From NCBI GenBank assembly GCA_028023455.1, contig JAQFVV010000230.1:994001-1058000 (forward strand): DNA of 64,000 nucleotides, written 5' to 3'. This stretch comes from Epiperipatus broadwayi (taxonomy: Eukaryota; Onychophora; Udeonychophora; Euonychophora; Peripatidae). Of this stretch, positions 48,152 through 58,985 are shown piece by piece; position 1 is the stretch's first letter, and each line of letters opens with the position of its first letter. A program made the translations under genes and the position numbers. Below the pieces are notes generated by a model. The model worked only from the letters and a program-made list of their open reading frames with translations, ran no database searches and had not been told where the DNA came from.

Positions 48152-49022
48152 CACCTGGGTCTGGTTTACGCGATAGATAGGTTCCTCAGAAAACACACGC
48201 AAATGAAATCGTGCAAAAATAGACATAACTTACATTGAAAAAGGAAAGATGCGGTCTGTGATTTTTCAAAATTCGCATAAAAGCAAAGCACCAACGTAAA
48301 ATTACTTTAAAATTCGCACAAAAAAAAGATAAGGAAATAAAATATGACTAATAAAAAATTTCAAATTTGAAAAAAATTGATACAAGACAATCTTTTTTTA
48401 ACTATAATATTTAATTTTATTCAAAATAATATATTTTTATGCATAATTTATAGTACAGTAATTTACATTTTTTTATACACGTTTTAATTATTATGATTTT
48501 CTGGTGACAACGTAATTAGTAATTAATCTTTGAGACGATGATTTTATTAATTGTTTATGAAGCTCGCGATATCCAGACATACAACCATTTAGCTCTTGTT
48601 GGAATTTAAGAGCACGTTAATGATTAGTGTCATTAATAAGAAAATAATAATTGATTATGTTTGTTTTTAAAAAAAGCAAAAACAGAATGTGATTTAAAAT
48701 GCAAAATTAACACGCATAATGTTTGAACAAATTTACATTATAATCTTGTAAAATTTAATATGTGTATACATAAAATGTGGAAATCATGATTTTAATTTCA
48801 TTATTGCATAAAATCTTACTATTATAAAGCACTGAAAATATTGAAATTACTAAGATGAAAGTCGAATTCCAATAATGTGCTATTACTTTCAATATAACGT
48901 AAGTGCGCAAAATTTATTATTTAAAGTAATAGTGCATTATCGGAAATTGGCTTTCGGTGAAATACGAATCGCGTAACTTCAAAATCATGTTAAATAAGTC
49001 CGCGTAAAAAGAGACCCAGGTG
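48152..49022. mobile_element. 871-bp TIR element with TATA or TA target duplication
   Basis: The left end 'cacctgggtctggtttacgc' and the reverse complement of the right end 'cacctgggtctctttttacg' form a TIR of about 20 bases. Both sides are flanked by TATA (48148-48151 and 49023-49026), so the duplication is TATA or TA. The interior is AT-rich with CG-containing strings such as 'gaatcgcgtaac' and has no long reading frame, so the element is non-autonomous. The superfamily is not assigned. Confidence 0.75.
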
Positions 49023-51033
49023 TATAAGAATACAAAGTTAAATCAGTTGCCACTAGATGGGGCTTTTAGCAATCGTACATGACTTTTTTTTCAGTAAGTC
49101 CCATTATTTAAATCTTCAGTCGTATTAACCACAAATTTATTACTCTGATAGTAGAATCTATTCACCTTATTACTGATCAGTCTCTTCACATTTCCTGTGA
49201 CCATTCTCTATTCCATCAAATAAATTTTTTTGGTAATCTACTTAAGTTTTATCATCTGGATGATATTTCTGATATTTCAGAGATCAGGGCAATGAAGAAA
49301 TCAATCCATAAAAACATTAAGTATGTATTTCATTTATCACAAAAAATTTGCAAATCAATAAAAAAAAGTAAGTAATCTTCTAATTTAAATAATTGTAATA
49401 GGTGTGGCAACTGTATACTTATTACACTGCATTTATTATAATAATGTTTTGCATAATTTGGGGCAGTGATAAAATGGACGATTCCAGAGTTAAGTCGATG
49501 GACTTCAATTCAATTCCGTTACTTTTGGTGCTTGTATTTCTTATGAACTCCCGAATGATTATTCATTTATTTCTACTATAACAATAAAATCTTTCTGATT
49601 AGTAATTTCCTAACACAAACCTAATTTCTGTTTTATCTAAAGAGAAATGAATTTTTCCGATTGATCATTGGATAATAATCAAAGGACACCCTATTTTTCA
49701 AATAACAGGGGGAAAAATCAATGACATCATTGAAATTATTTTTGAGAGGTTAATTAAACCAAATTAATAATGAGGAAAGTGCATTGTCTGAAAATACAAT
49801 AACTGTACTAACAGTCATCGTATTCTTGATTGATATACTTTTCATATAAAAAATGTTTCTAATTTCAAATTACATTTCAAGACTTTTTACCATTAGTTTA
49901 TTGTAGATTTTTAAAAAATTGTTTGCAGTTTTGTCAAAACAAATATATATTCATTTAATTTATTATGGATTACTTTCTTTTATTGCCTTCATTCAATATA
50001 ATCATTACTATCAGTTATATTCTTATGCATTCCTTTTTATATTGTTTTACTTTTTAAAAGGCTGTTTTAATAATAATTTGTACATTTAATTTTTTATGGA
50101 TTAATTGCATTACTTTGATGATTAAAGTGCTATCTGATAATAGATTGTAAAACTTGAGGTAGATCACATACTATAGTAGTACCATTTTTTTATTAACATT
50201 ACTAGCAACAATCTCACAGTACTAATATGAGCAAATTTTTTTTTAAAAAAGTTTACTTCTTTTCTTTAGTGTATTTACTAATACATTTTTTTTTAGAAAC
50301 TGACTTTTCTTACTCTTCTATGTCCAAATGCTCATCATCATTGATTCTTCCCAAAATCATTGTCACAAATTTAAACATAATGCTCCAGCAGGCTTTAATT
50401 CATATCAAGTATCTCTGGATGAGCTTCTTATCATTTTATAACCAAACCATCTCTGTTCTGTAAATGCCTGAACAGTTTAAGTTTAGTGCATTAGTAAAGT
50501 ATTGAATATAAGAGCCAAAAGTTTATTGATTTCTAAATAGCTGAGAAAAGTTTAGACAGTTTTAGTTATATTTGGTCTGCCATTTTTTCACATTAAATTA
50601 CTCATGACTCATCCTATTATAAAAAAAGTTCCATATTACTTATAATTACTTATCATTAATTGTAAAGACTTGAAGATTTTTATGGTAAATGGTAGCACAT
50701 CTAATGACCTGTGTTTGAGTCTGGTCGAAGGGAACTTGAGATCTTTGCCAAAGGCTTCAGATTTTTATCCTAATTAACTAGGTCACAGTCAATTCAGCTA
50801 ACTATCCAATATTGGTTGATAAGTAAGTAACTAGATAGTTTTTTCATTAAAAGGAAGATAAATGATAAAGCAATATTGAAGAAAAAAATACATTGCATTG
50901 AAAAATCAGATAGCATGGGATAAACATATAAGATTGGTTGAGAGACCATGATGTAATCTTAACAATAACATATTTCACCCTATTTTTCCTTGTGTTATCA
51001 AAATTTTGTGTCTTTTGCAAACAATCTCATTTT
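49023..51033. other. Intergenic, one tRNA-like string
   Basis: AT-rich. Around 50695-50830, 'ggtagcacatctaatgacc' followed by 'gtgtttgagtctgg' resembles a decayed A-box/B-box arrangement and may be a SINE head, but the ends cannot be set. Confidence 0.4.
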
Positions 51034-51214
51034 TAATGTATGCAGGATTCGAACTCAGACTTTCAAATGACCCTCAACTCTCCATGCCATCTCATATTGC
51101 TGATCCACCTGATCACACACATGTTGAAAAGTGTGATCAGGTGGGTCAGCAATATGAGATGGCATAGAAAGTTGAGGATCTTTTGAAAGTGAGTTCGAAT
51201 CCCGCATACATTGC
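51034..51214. repeat. Long palindrome with B-box-like ends
   Basis: The arms of about 80 bases (51034-51118 and 51130-51214) are near-perfect complements around a centre at about 51124. Each outer end carries 'gattcgaac'/'gttcgaatc', identical to a tRNA B-box core. The minus-strand frame 51055-51258 is the palindrome read through. It has the same architecture as 55110-55378. Confidence 0.8.
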
Positions 51215-52035
51215 ACATATATATGCAGGTTTAAGCCTGTATAGTGTATTAATCTCATTTTAGTAATTTTGAAATTCCTGTTTCACAAGTAAAGTTAATC
51301 AAATAAGATAAACACACACCAGAAAACGTCAAATACGCAACCCCACCATATGTATTTTAAACCACAATCGCTGCAAATTTTCTAATGCAAATTTTCGCAA
51401 TAACTCGAATCACAATACGGATAATATTTTTTATTATTATTAAAGTCTATCTTCAAATTGTAAGAAATTAGCTCACAAATTTTTGATTAAAGCAACAACA
51501 GCAGTTTTTTTTTTTTGTAAAGGCACTTACATTTAATTTACAAATTTATCTCTAAAAACGTTATAAACTTTAAAACAAATAACTGCATAGATAATAGTTG
51601 TGCAGATAAGCTCATATAATAGAAAGAAGTCGTGGTCGCAGTAATTGTAATTAATTTGTCTACTATCTTACTTAGAGTTCTTAGGATTATGACATCTGCC
51701 CGCACTGTGTGGAAAGACGACTGCGTCGTGTTACAACGGTATAATTTTATGTTTACAGTCATTGCGATAACGCTTATCCTATCCGTCTAAATAAACCTGA
51801 ATATTTTATGTTTCAGCTAATCATAATTAGATACCCATACGTCAAACTTCTCAATTTATTTGTTAATTTAAAAAAAAAAAAATCTAAAATTCAATCTATC
51901 CGTATTCACCTCAGTTTGCGTCCAACCCTAAAGCATGAATTTTTATTTCAAATTCATTAAATCTAAAAACCGAATAACAAAAATCTAAATCTCTGAAAAT
52001 ATCATAGATGGCGTGGTAATCTAGAACATTTCTAA
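51215..52035. other. Intergenic, nothing recognised
   Basis: AT-rich; no feature beyond chance reading frames. Confidence 0.5.
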
Positions 52036-52287
52036 TATGAAAAAAGTGATTATACAGAAAGTGGGTTATTGGTATTTATGCTGGATTTGGAAGAAGATAA
52101 CGGGGATTTAGATATAAATGCCGTAGAGTTGACAAAGATTATGTTGTGGAAATGAGATGGAGAAGAATATGGGAAAACTTAGAGTGGGGAATGGAAGGTA
52201 AAGTGGCTAACAGGTTTCTCTGGGCGTAGTTGCTGAGAGATTCCTGACTTCGTTTAAGGAGAAGTCACAGTGCATCACATCACAATA
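52036..52287 (+). mobile_element. LINE 3' end, 5'-truncated insertion
   Basis: From 'gaaaaaagtgattataca' to 'catcacatcaca' it matches the last 250 bases of LINE copies A and B, on the plus strand. It includes the final codons of the polyprotein ('gggttattggtatttatgct'), the 3' UTR ('gctaacaggtttctctggg', 'ttcgtttaaggagaag') and the short-repeat tail. It is better preserved than the piece at 37.7 kb. Confidence 0.8.
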
Positions 52288-52395
52288 CTCGACCCGTAAG
52301 GGAGATATGCAAGATGCATGAGATAATGTGGATATTAAAGAGACTCGAAAGTCTGAGTTCAAATCCCCTATATTTACGAATTTAGCTTTCGTAAA
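52288..52395 (+). repeat. Half-element of the B-box palindrome family
   Basis: 'actcgaaagtctgagttcaa' and 'atcccctatatttac' resemble the right arm ends at 51.2 and 55.37 kb ('cttgaaagtctgggtttaaa', 'tctcc'). It sits directly against the LINE tail. Confidence 0.5.
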
Positions 52396-55109
52396 ACCAA
52401 TTTACAAAAAGAAAAAAAAATCTGTATATATATCGAATCTATAAATTATAAAAATAGTGAATTTAGATATAAAGTTTTTAATTATAGATTTTTTTCTTAA
52501 GTATGTGCATATATATATATTGATTATTTTAATGTTTTATTAAAATCGTACAAGTCTCAGGACTGTATGATGATTTTCAGTGAAGGTTTGAAGATCGGAG
52601 TGACTTGCGTGGGTTAGTTATACTGTTGCCATCAGCCACTCGCAAACGATTATGGTTATTTCAATTCCAATAGAGTAATAAAAAAAAGATAATTAGATAA
52701 ACATTAAAAATAATAATACACTAGTGATAGTTTTCGTGATGATTATATACAGAACCTGGCCGATCAATTTGATACCTAAGCCAAATCTAAAAAAAAACTG
52801 CATTTTAAATTATTGTTCCTCTAAACAAATAAAATAATCAAAAAGTTCGAGCGCCGTAAGTACCAGCAGTAGAATCGATTCCAAGGTCTCACACTCCAAA
52901 TTCTGATATTTTACAACTGAACTTAACCATGTAGAGCTACAGAAACAAATCAGTAGTTGTAATAGGAAAAAATATGTATTGAATACAGATAAATATATAT
53001 TCAATGGTAATTTCAATTTAACATCTGGAGCGGTTATCTCGCTTAGTTACTCGACAAACCTTGCCTATACAAACCAATATATGTGCTGTAATGTAGGATA
53101 CGTTACATTCCGATAAAACGCATTAATTAGAAATACTTATTTATTCATCAGGAATAATTTCTTGAATTTTTCTGAAAATTAATGATAAATACAATGTTGT
53201 AAAAATATCTCCTAGAAAAGTCTGATTTATTCTACGATGAAGATATTTGTTCATTTCAAATGTGGGAGTAGGGGGGACTATGGGTAAAATTTGGGGAAAA
53301 CTTTTTTTTGTAAAGGGATAATTGGGAATAATATTTTTAGAAGTGCAGAATTTTCATTAGAATAATAAAAGTTATAAATTAAATATATATATGTAAGTAG
53401 AAAAATACTATATTAAGTTAAAAATCGTGCATTCTCGCAGCCTTTGAAGTGTGCAGCTTCTCCAATCACAGCTGATGACCGCATTACAATTGTGGATATT
53501 CCACTAACAGTTATTGGTTGGCTAATTACATTAGTTATGAATTGGCTACTTGAAAATAATAATAATAATAATAAGTTTGCCTGTGGTTGAAAAAAATTAA
53601 AGATTACCTTGTCGCGTTCGAATCAAATTGTGAAAACGCAACTATGCCATAAAACAATTTTTAAAAAACGAGAGATAGAGGGTTTTCTGTCTCAACTATT
53701 CAATTTAAAATTGGATAAATATTATTTTTAAAAATCAATAATGAGTTCAAACTAATTATCCAAACCACTGTGGGTAGATTTTGAGAGAGAGAGAAAAAAT
53801 AAAATTAATAATTTTTGAATCTTTTCATATAATCCCCATGAGCGGAGGAATTCATTTAATATTTCGTTCCTGTGACGAGTAACAGCGACCACAACTAATC
53901 CAATTTACAAAGGTAAAATAAGAATAATCACCACGAGAGAAAATAATTATAATGACCAGCCGCAAGAGGGAGAATTAGAATTCAAATACTTTGTTGTATA
54001 GTATTTTTTTTTTTCAAAAAATAAAAGACTTTAGAGAAGATCAGCGGCGGTACTTTGATGACTCACAGAACAACGTGAAGCAGTGGAAATTACCAGTAAT
54101 TTTATTCGGCGGAGATTTGGTTTCCATTGTCGTATAATGTCATTATTCGGAGAGAAATTTGCTAGCGCGCTTTTATGATTTAAAAATTATAGCGCTGTGA
54201 TTACAAATCAGTATACAGTATTTGTATATTTGCAGAATTCCTTTTCTTTTTATTTCAGCAATTATAAATACAGCAATACTAAAATTATAGAATTCAGATT
54301 GAAAATGTCGACTGTTTTGCTGCTAATGTGAGCTGATGAACGGTTAAAATTAAACAGGGTCAATCAGCGGACGATTTACCTAATAATAATAATGGAATTG
54401 TTTATTCTTCGCGAGAGCACCGAACTGGGTGCAATTCAGGACTTTCAGCTCCAGTCTATCATTCTACCACTGTTGCGACCCATTTAACACAGGATCTTGA
54501 TTTACCACAATTACATCTTTATGCGTTCGTTTCCAATCTGCGCCTGTGTTTTTGAATCCTTTATTTTAAATGAGCCAAGCTCAAGACTTAAATTACATGC
54601 AATGAAAATGAGCACACATCCATGCAGTTTAGACTGTAGTTCAAATCTTAGGCAAATGTTACCTTAAATAACTATTATTCCAACTATCTAAAGCTAACAT
54701 GCCAGTTGAATTTCTTAAAGATTAGCTTCAGCCAACTGATAGGCAATAAATTGTGTAGCTGCATGACATATCTGATCAAAATAATATTCCTTATTCACAC
54801 CCAAGCAATAAAATCATTAGGTCCTATCTCTTGCATCAAAGAATTCAAATGAAATTCACATTGACAGCAGTCTTATTGACAGGAATCCTCACAGCAGGAT
54901 CTAATCACTAGTAAGGAGGTCTAATAATGAAATTGTTAACCTGATAATTAACACCACGTTAAGTAAGACCTTCTTTAAATACCCCACTACCCAACAAAGA
55001 TGTCTCTAATAGTTTTGACAATAATCACCAGGTTGCGAATTAGGAAATGAGAGTTAGTGTTATTCCATTCATGTTTTATCCTCTTAACTAAATATAGATG
55101 TAATTAAAG
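52396..55109. other. Intergenic, one GC-richer block
   Basis: Mostly AT-rich. 54030-54560 is less AT-rich, with CpG-containing strings ('cagcggcgg', 'gctagcgcgc', 'ttcgcgagagc'). On the minus strand at about 54480-54410 'agtggtagaatgatagact' and 'gaattgcaccc' look like a decayed tRNA-like sequence. No coding frame was found. Confidence 0.4.
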
Positions 55110-55378
55110 TGGATTTGAACCCAGACTTTTAAGCTCCCTTCAGTCAATCACTCTATCCAATATAACAGATATACTTGAACACATACATGTGAAAAAAATT
55201 AATGATCTCCAATATATGTATTTCATGCTGAACCAACTGATGAGTGCTGGTTTAGCATGAAATACGGATGTTGGAGATCATTTATCTTTTTCACATGTAT
55301 GTGGTCATGTGTATCGGTTATATTAGATAGAGTGGAAGACTGTATGGAGCTTGAAAGTCTGGGTTTAAATCTCCTTTA
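55110..55378. repeat. Long palindrome with B-box-like ends
   Basis: The arms of about 120 bases run from 'tggatttgaacccagac' (55113) and mirror to 'gtctgggtttaaatctcc' (about 55357-55374), with the centre near 55240 at 'tgctgaacc...ggtttagca'. Each end carries a B-box-like 'gg(g/a)tttaaatc' or complement. The centre is shared with the 8455 element. Confidence 0.8.
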
Positions 55379-56507
55379 ATTACATTTAGGTTAAGTATAT
55401 ATATTTTGTATTTCAATATTAACTAATAATAGCTAAATACTCATTTACTGACCAATATTGGATGATTATCTGGGGTTGCTACGGACAATCTACTTGAAAG
55501 AATATTTTAAGCTCCGTGAAATTTTTTTAAAATACATTCAATTTGGATTTGAAACCAGGTCATAAAACATTTTAATTTTAAAAAAAGTTTAACACCCTTT
55601 TAAAAAATAAATTTGTCGAATTCATACACCCCAATTTTTTCTGGGATTATTTCTAAAATTTGGCTTTATAGTTGAGTGCTAAAAATGTCTTTCGAAATGA
55701 TCAAATGTTGATAGAATTGGATGATAATTATTTGGAAAAAGTTATTAATTCATAGGCACCCCCCCCCCCCCACTTTTATTGTTTATTTCGAACATTTTTT
55801 TCACCCTATTACTCATTATTTGAATCTGGCAGTTTTTTTTTTTTATTATTCACAAGTTTTTAGATACTTAATAATATACATATAAATTGTAATGTTACTG
55901 TAAAAAAAAATTAAATAATTGATTGTTATATGCATGTCTAATACAAAGAATGAGCTTTATATAAAATGGAATTAAGTTCCTATCTACTTAGATAATATTT
56001 TAGTATATGCTTGTTAATTTTTATAAAAGTACTGGCTTAATAATGACGAATCTGAGAAAGTAAATAACACGTTTACAGATTATCATAATCATTTTAAACC
56101 ATTTTTGATCATTAGCTTCTCTTCTCCACATTTAACAAACATCTTTATTTCATCCGTCCACCTCACACTCGGTCTCTTCCTATTTCTTAAGATACAGTTT
56201 AAGACTTTAACTATTGAACTATTGTCATCCCAGTTCAGTTTCAGTCTTAATTTTTTCTACAAAGTCAGCATTTTCAGATATTAATGCAAGGCTCGTAAAA
56301 ATAAAATTTAATTATAATTTCTACATATCAATAATATTATTAAATGTGCGCTTATTAAGTATAAAAAGCAACAAATTTAACGGTTCAGTGTGCATCATAT
56401 TACACACTTTAAAATAAAGTCGGTATAATTCTTTTCCTTTTTTAAATTTAACATATGGTATTTTCTGTGTTTGCTAAATAAAAGAAAGGAATGAAAACCC
56501 ACTTAAG
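55379..56507. other. Intergenic, nothing recognised
   Basis: AT-rich with a 13-C run at 55759-55771. The frame 56214-56417 has no motif. Confidence 0.5.
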
Positions 56508-56600
56508 TCAAGCGTCGGTGCCCGAGTGGTCAGCACAGCCGCCTTGCAAGAAGTTGTCCCGGGTTCTCCCGGCCGATGCTTTGACACATGGAAAAAAAAA
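56508..56600 (+). repeat. tRNA-like SINE, best preserved copy
   Basis: It has an acceptor-like stem 'agcgtcgg' pairing with 'ccgatgct', an A-box region 'cccgagtggtcagcac', an anticodon-like loop CTTGCAA within 'gccgccttgcaagaag', a B-box region 'cccgggttctcccgg' and a short A tail after 'tttgacacatgg'. The pairing continues outward (gtcaa/ttgac), longer than a normal tRNA. The loop would give a TGC (Ala-type) anticodon, but the stem is broken by AA in 'gaag', so a functional tRNA is unlikely. The open frames across 56474-56783 are incidental. Confidence 0.75.
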
Positions 56601-57271
56601 CACTTTGTAAAGCATACACACATATGTATGAAAAAAAAAATTGCATATACAACAAGGGGAAATTTAATGCTACTACTTGGAAATGAAGCAAATGAAATCT
56701 GCTTATTGTACGTAAGATTCAAGCCTATTCTAATTTTTGATGAGACTTGTAGTGTTATACTTTTAAATTTGGTCACAATTTGACTATATTATAACGCGTT
56801 TCGTTAACAATGAATTATTGGAAGGCGCTTAAAATATATTCAATCATAGTAATAAAACTATATTAATATTAAGAAAAATTATATTTGCATTGTTTAGGAT
56901 GTCAAATGACATTCAAATGTCAATGCACAACAATGCATCCAGTTTCAAAAATAATTTTAAAAAAAATTATTTAGAAATCAAATAGGATCTTTTAGCCCTT
57001 GAGTACATCATTTTCACTCCTACATTATCCTATGCACACTTTATTATATGCATAGTTGTACAGAAGAAAGCCTAAATTAAATTTTACAATTATTCTGGAT
57101 ACATCATTCATTAATATAATACTTGATTTTGTCTATCTTTTATACGGTTACACTGTCTGATGAAAATTTGAAGTCCCATTCAAATGAAATATGAAAGTCA
57201 GCAAGGCTGGCCATTGATTTTACATCTCTCATTAAAATTAAATAAATACATGGAGGGCTAAGTGTTGGATC
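56601..57271. other. Intergenic, nothing recognised
   Basis: AT-rich DNA without a visible feature. Confidence 0.5.
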
Positions 57272-57712
57272 ATGCTCCAAAGAATGACATTCTACCACTG
57301 CACTAATTACCAGATAGTACCTAACAGTTACAGGGGATTAATTTTGACAGAAGGAATTTGTTTTCTAAAAGCACCTGTTTGGGTAAATGATCCAGAAAAA
57401 TGGGCCGATTTGTGCAAAGCTTTATTAACTAAAACCTTTTCTGGTGATATTCCTGAAACCAACTGGATATATGTTTGTGTCTATTGTCAGGGAAAGATAT
57501 GGTTTCAATGTTTAGCTGCCTATTGACATACTTTTGACATATGTGTAAATTGGTCAAGGCATTGGCAGATTTGGTTAACTTTGTCGGCAAAGCATTCTTT
57601 GTATCAGGCTTAGCAAAATACTACTACTTGCATAAGAGGACATTCTTGGAGCAGCTACATAGATTAATAAGTTCAAAAACTGGAAAATCAGAGAGAGGAT
57701 TGGAGGGTAGAT
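57272..57712 (+). pseudogene. Coding-like remnant, unrecognised
   Basis: Two successive frames look protein-like in otherwise AT-rich DNA. The first, 57272-57526, has W-V-N-D-P-E-K-W-A-D-L-C, G-D-I-P-E-T-N-W and C-V-Y-C-Q-G-K-I-W-F. The second, from about 57539 to 57716 in another frame, has D-L-V-N-F-V-G-K-A-F-F-V, Y-Y-Y-L-H-K-R-T-F-L-E and ends near E-G-R-S and a stop. I cannot name the family. A mobile-element or retroposed origin is likely given the context. The minus strand is also partly open, so the coding strand is not certain. Confidence 0.3.
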
Positions 57713-58714
57713 CTTGATAGTAACAGTAGTGGTGATTTTAAAATGATAAACTTCAGTGATACTTACTGTTTAAACCTCAATGATCAGAAAGCTGTAGCCA
57801 TAGGCTGATGCTTACAGAGGTAGCTCTGGAGTAAAAAAAAAAAAAAAATTATTGCCACCAAAAGTGGATTAAATATAAGTAGAAATAGTCATATAATGCT
57901 GCTAAAGTATCCTATGGAAGACAATAGAAGAATATACTACAGCTCTATTTTAATAGCTACTATATACAGTTGTTTTACATTTTTATTTAACTTATTTTGT
58001 TTTCTTTTCCTTTTTTGTCTATAAATTTGGTTTAAATCTTGTAACTCAATTTTCACTCATTTTTCAATTTCCAATTTAAATGAAACTTTAAATAAATATG
58101 CTCTCATAACATTTTTTAAAGTTAGCAAACAATTTTAGCAAAAAAAATATGAAATTTAAATTTTTTAAATTTTATATGTATCATTGATGCCAGCAGTGTT
58201 TAATGGCACTCCTAATTTAAAACTGAATGATTCATTGAAAACTGATTTTGTTATTTGAGTGTTACATATATAAGGCTAAAAAGTAGAATATATATATATT
58301 AAGAAATGTTTTTATTCCTATAAATGCATTAAAAAATAATTAAAAAATTTTTTTCAGCTTTTATAAATAAAATCAAGGGGTGTTCATAGTTAGGATTATT
58401 AATATTTCTGTAAAATTCATAACTCTGATTTCGATAGAATCATTTAAATAAACTTGTAATTAATACCCATTTTCTTATATCAATGCTAATCTAAAAACTG
58501 AGCCTTTTTTCATCTAATGAAGAGATTGGCATTGATACAAGAAAGTGAATTTCTGTGATATGACTTTCAACTAGATCTTATATTAATAGATTGTCCTGAC
58601 TTCTATCTCCTTAAGCACCAAGTAAATCAATGGATATGAACCAACACTTAAATTCAAATTTATGATTATTAATCTATATTTTGAATTTAAATCAGTTTGC
58701 CTATTTAACATTTA
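57713..58714. other. Intergenic, nothing recognised
   Basis: AT-rich DNA without a visible feature. Confidence 0.5.
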
Positions 58715-58985
58715 CTAGATTGTGTAATATTCAATTTTATTTACTAGCACAGAGATCATATGTAATTGAAGCAGCAGGTATTTACACCATAAGCCCATGT
58801 ACTGTAGTGTTGTTATAATAGCTTAATGTTTTGCTGAATATTCATGGCACTCTTAAGTTATCTTCAATACTAAAGAAGACATTGCTGGGTTATTGCACTT
58901 AGAACATAAATCCCTTTTGTTTATATTATATAGATCTCTGCATTAATAAATAAAATTGAATATTACATAGTTTCTAATATTAATG
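58715..58985. repeat. Inverted repeat, ~45-bp arms
   Basis: 'gtgtaatattcaattttatt' near 58725 is mirrored by 'aataaaattgaatattac' near 58948, with 'gcacagagatcatat' and 'atagatctctgcat' adjoining inside. The interval contains 'cttagaacataaatccctttt', which resembles 'cttaagaaataaatctcttct' at about 59240, so a second, partial copy may lie at 59160-59290. Confidence 0.55.

Noticed and set aside
51055-51258. 67-codon minus-strand frame
   Set aside because: It reads through both arms of a palindrome.
54030-54560. CpG-bearing promoter or first exon
   Set aside because: The block is only mildly GC-richer; no reading frame, TATA/Inr arrangement or splice donor could be supported.
56214-56417. 67-codon plus-strand frame
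   Set aside because: No motif, AT-driven composition, starts within otherwise featureless DNA.
56508-56600. Functional tRNA-Ala gene
   Set aside because: The anticodon stem is broken, the acceptor pairing is over-long, an A tail follows, and two diverged sister copies exist, so a SINE is more likely.
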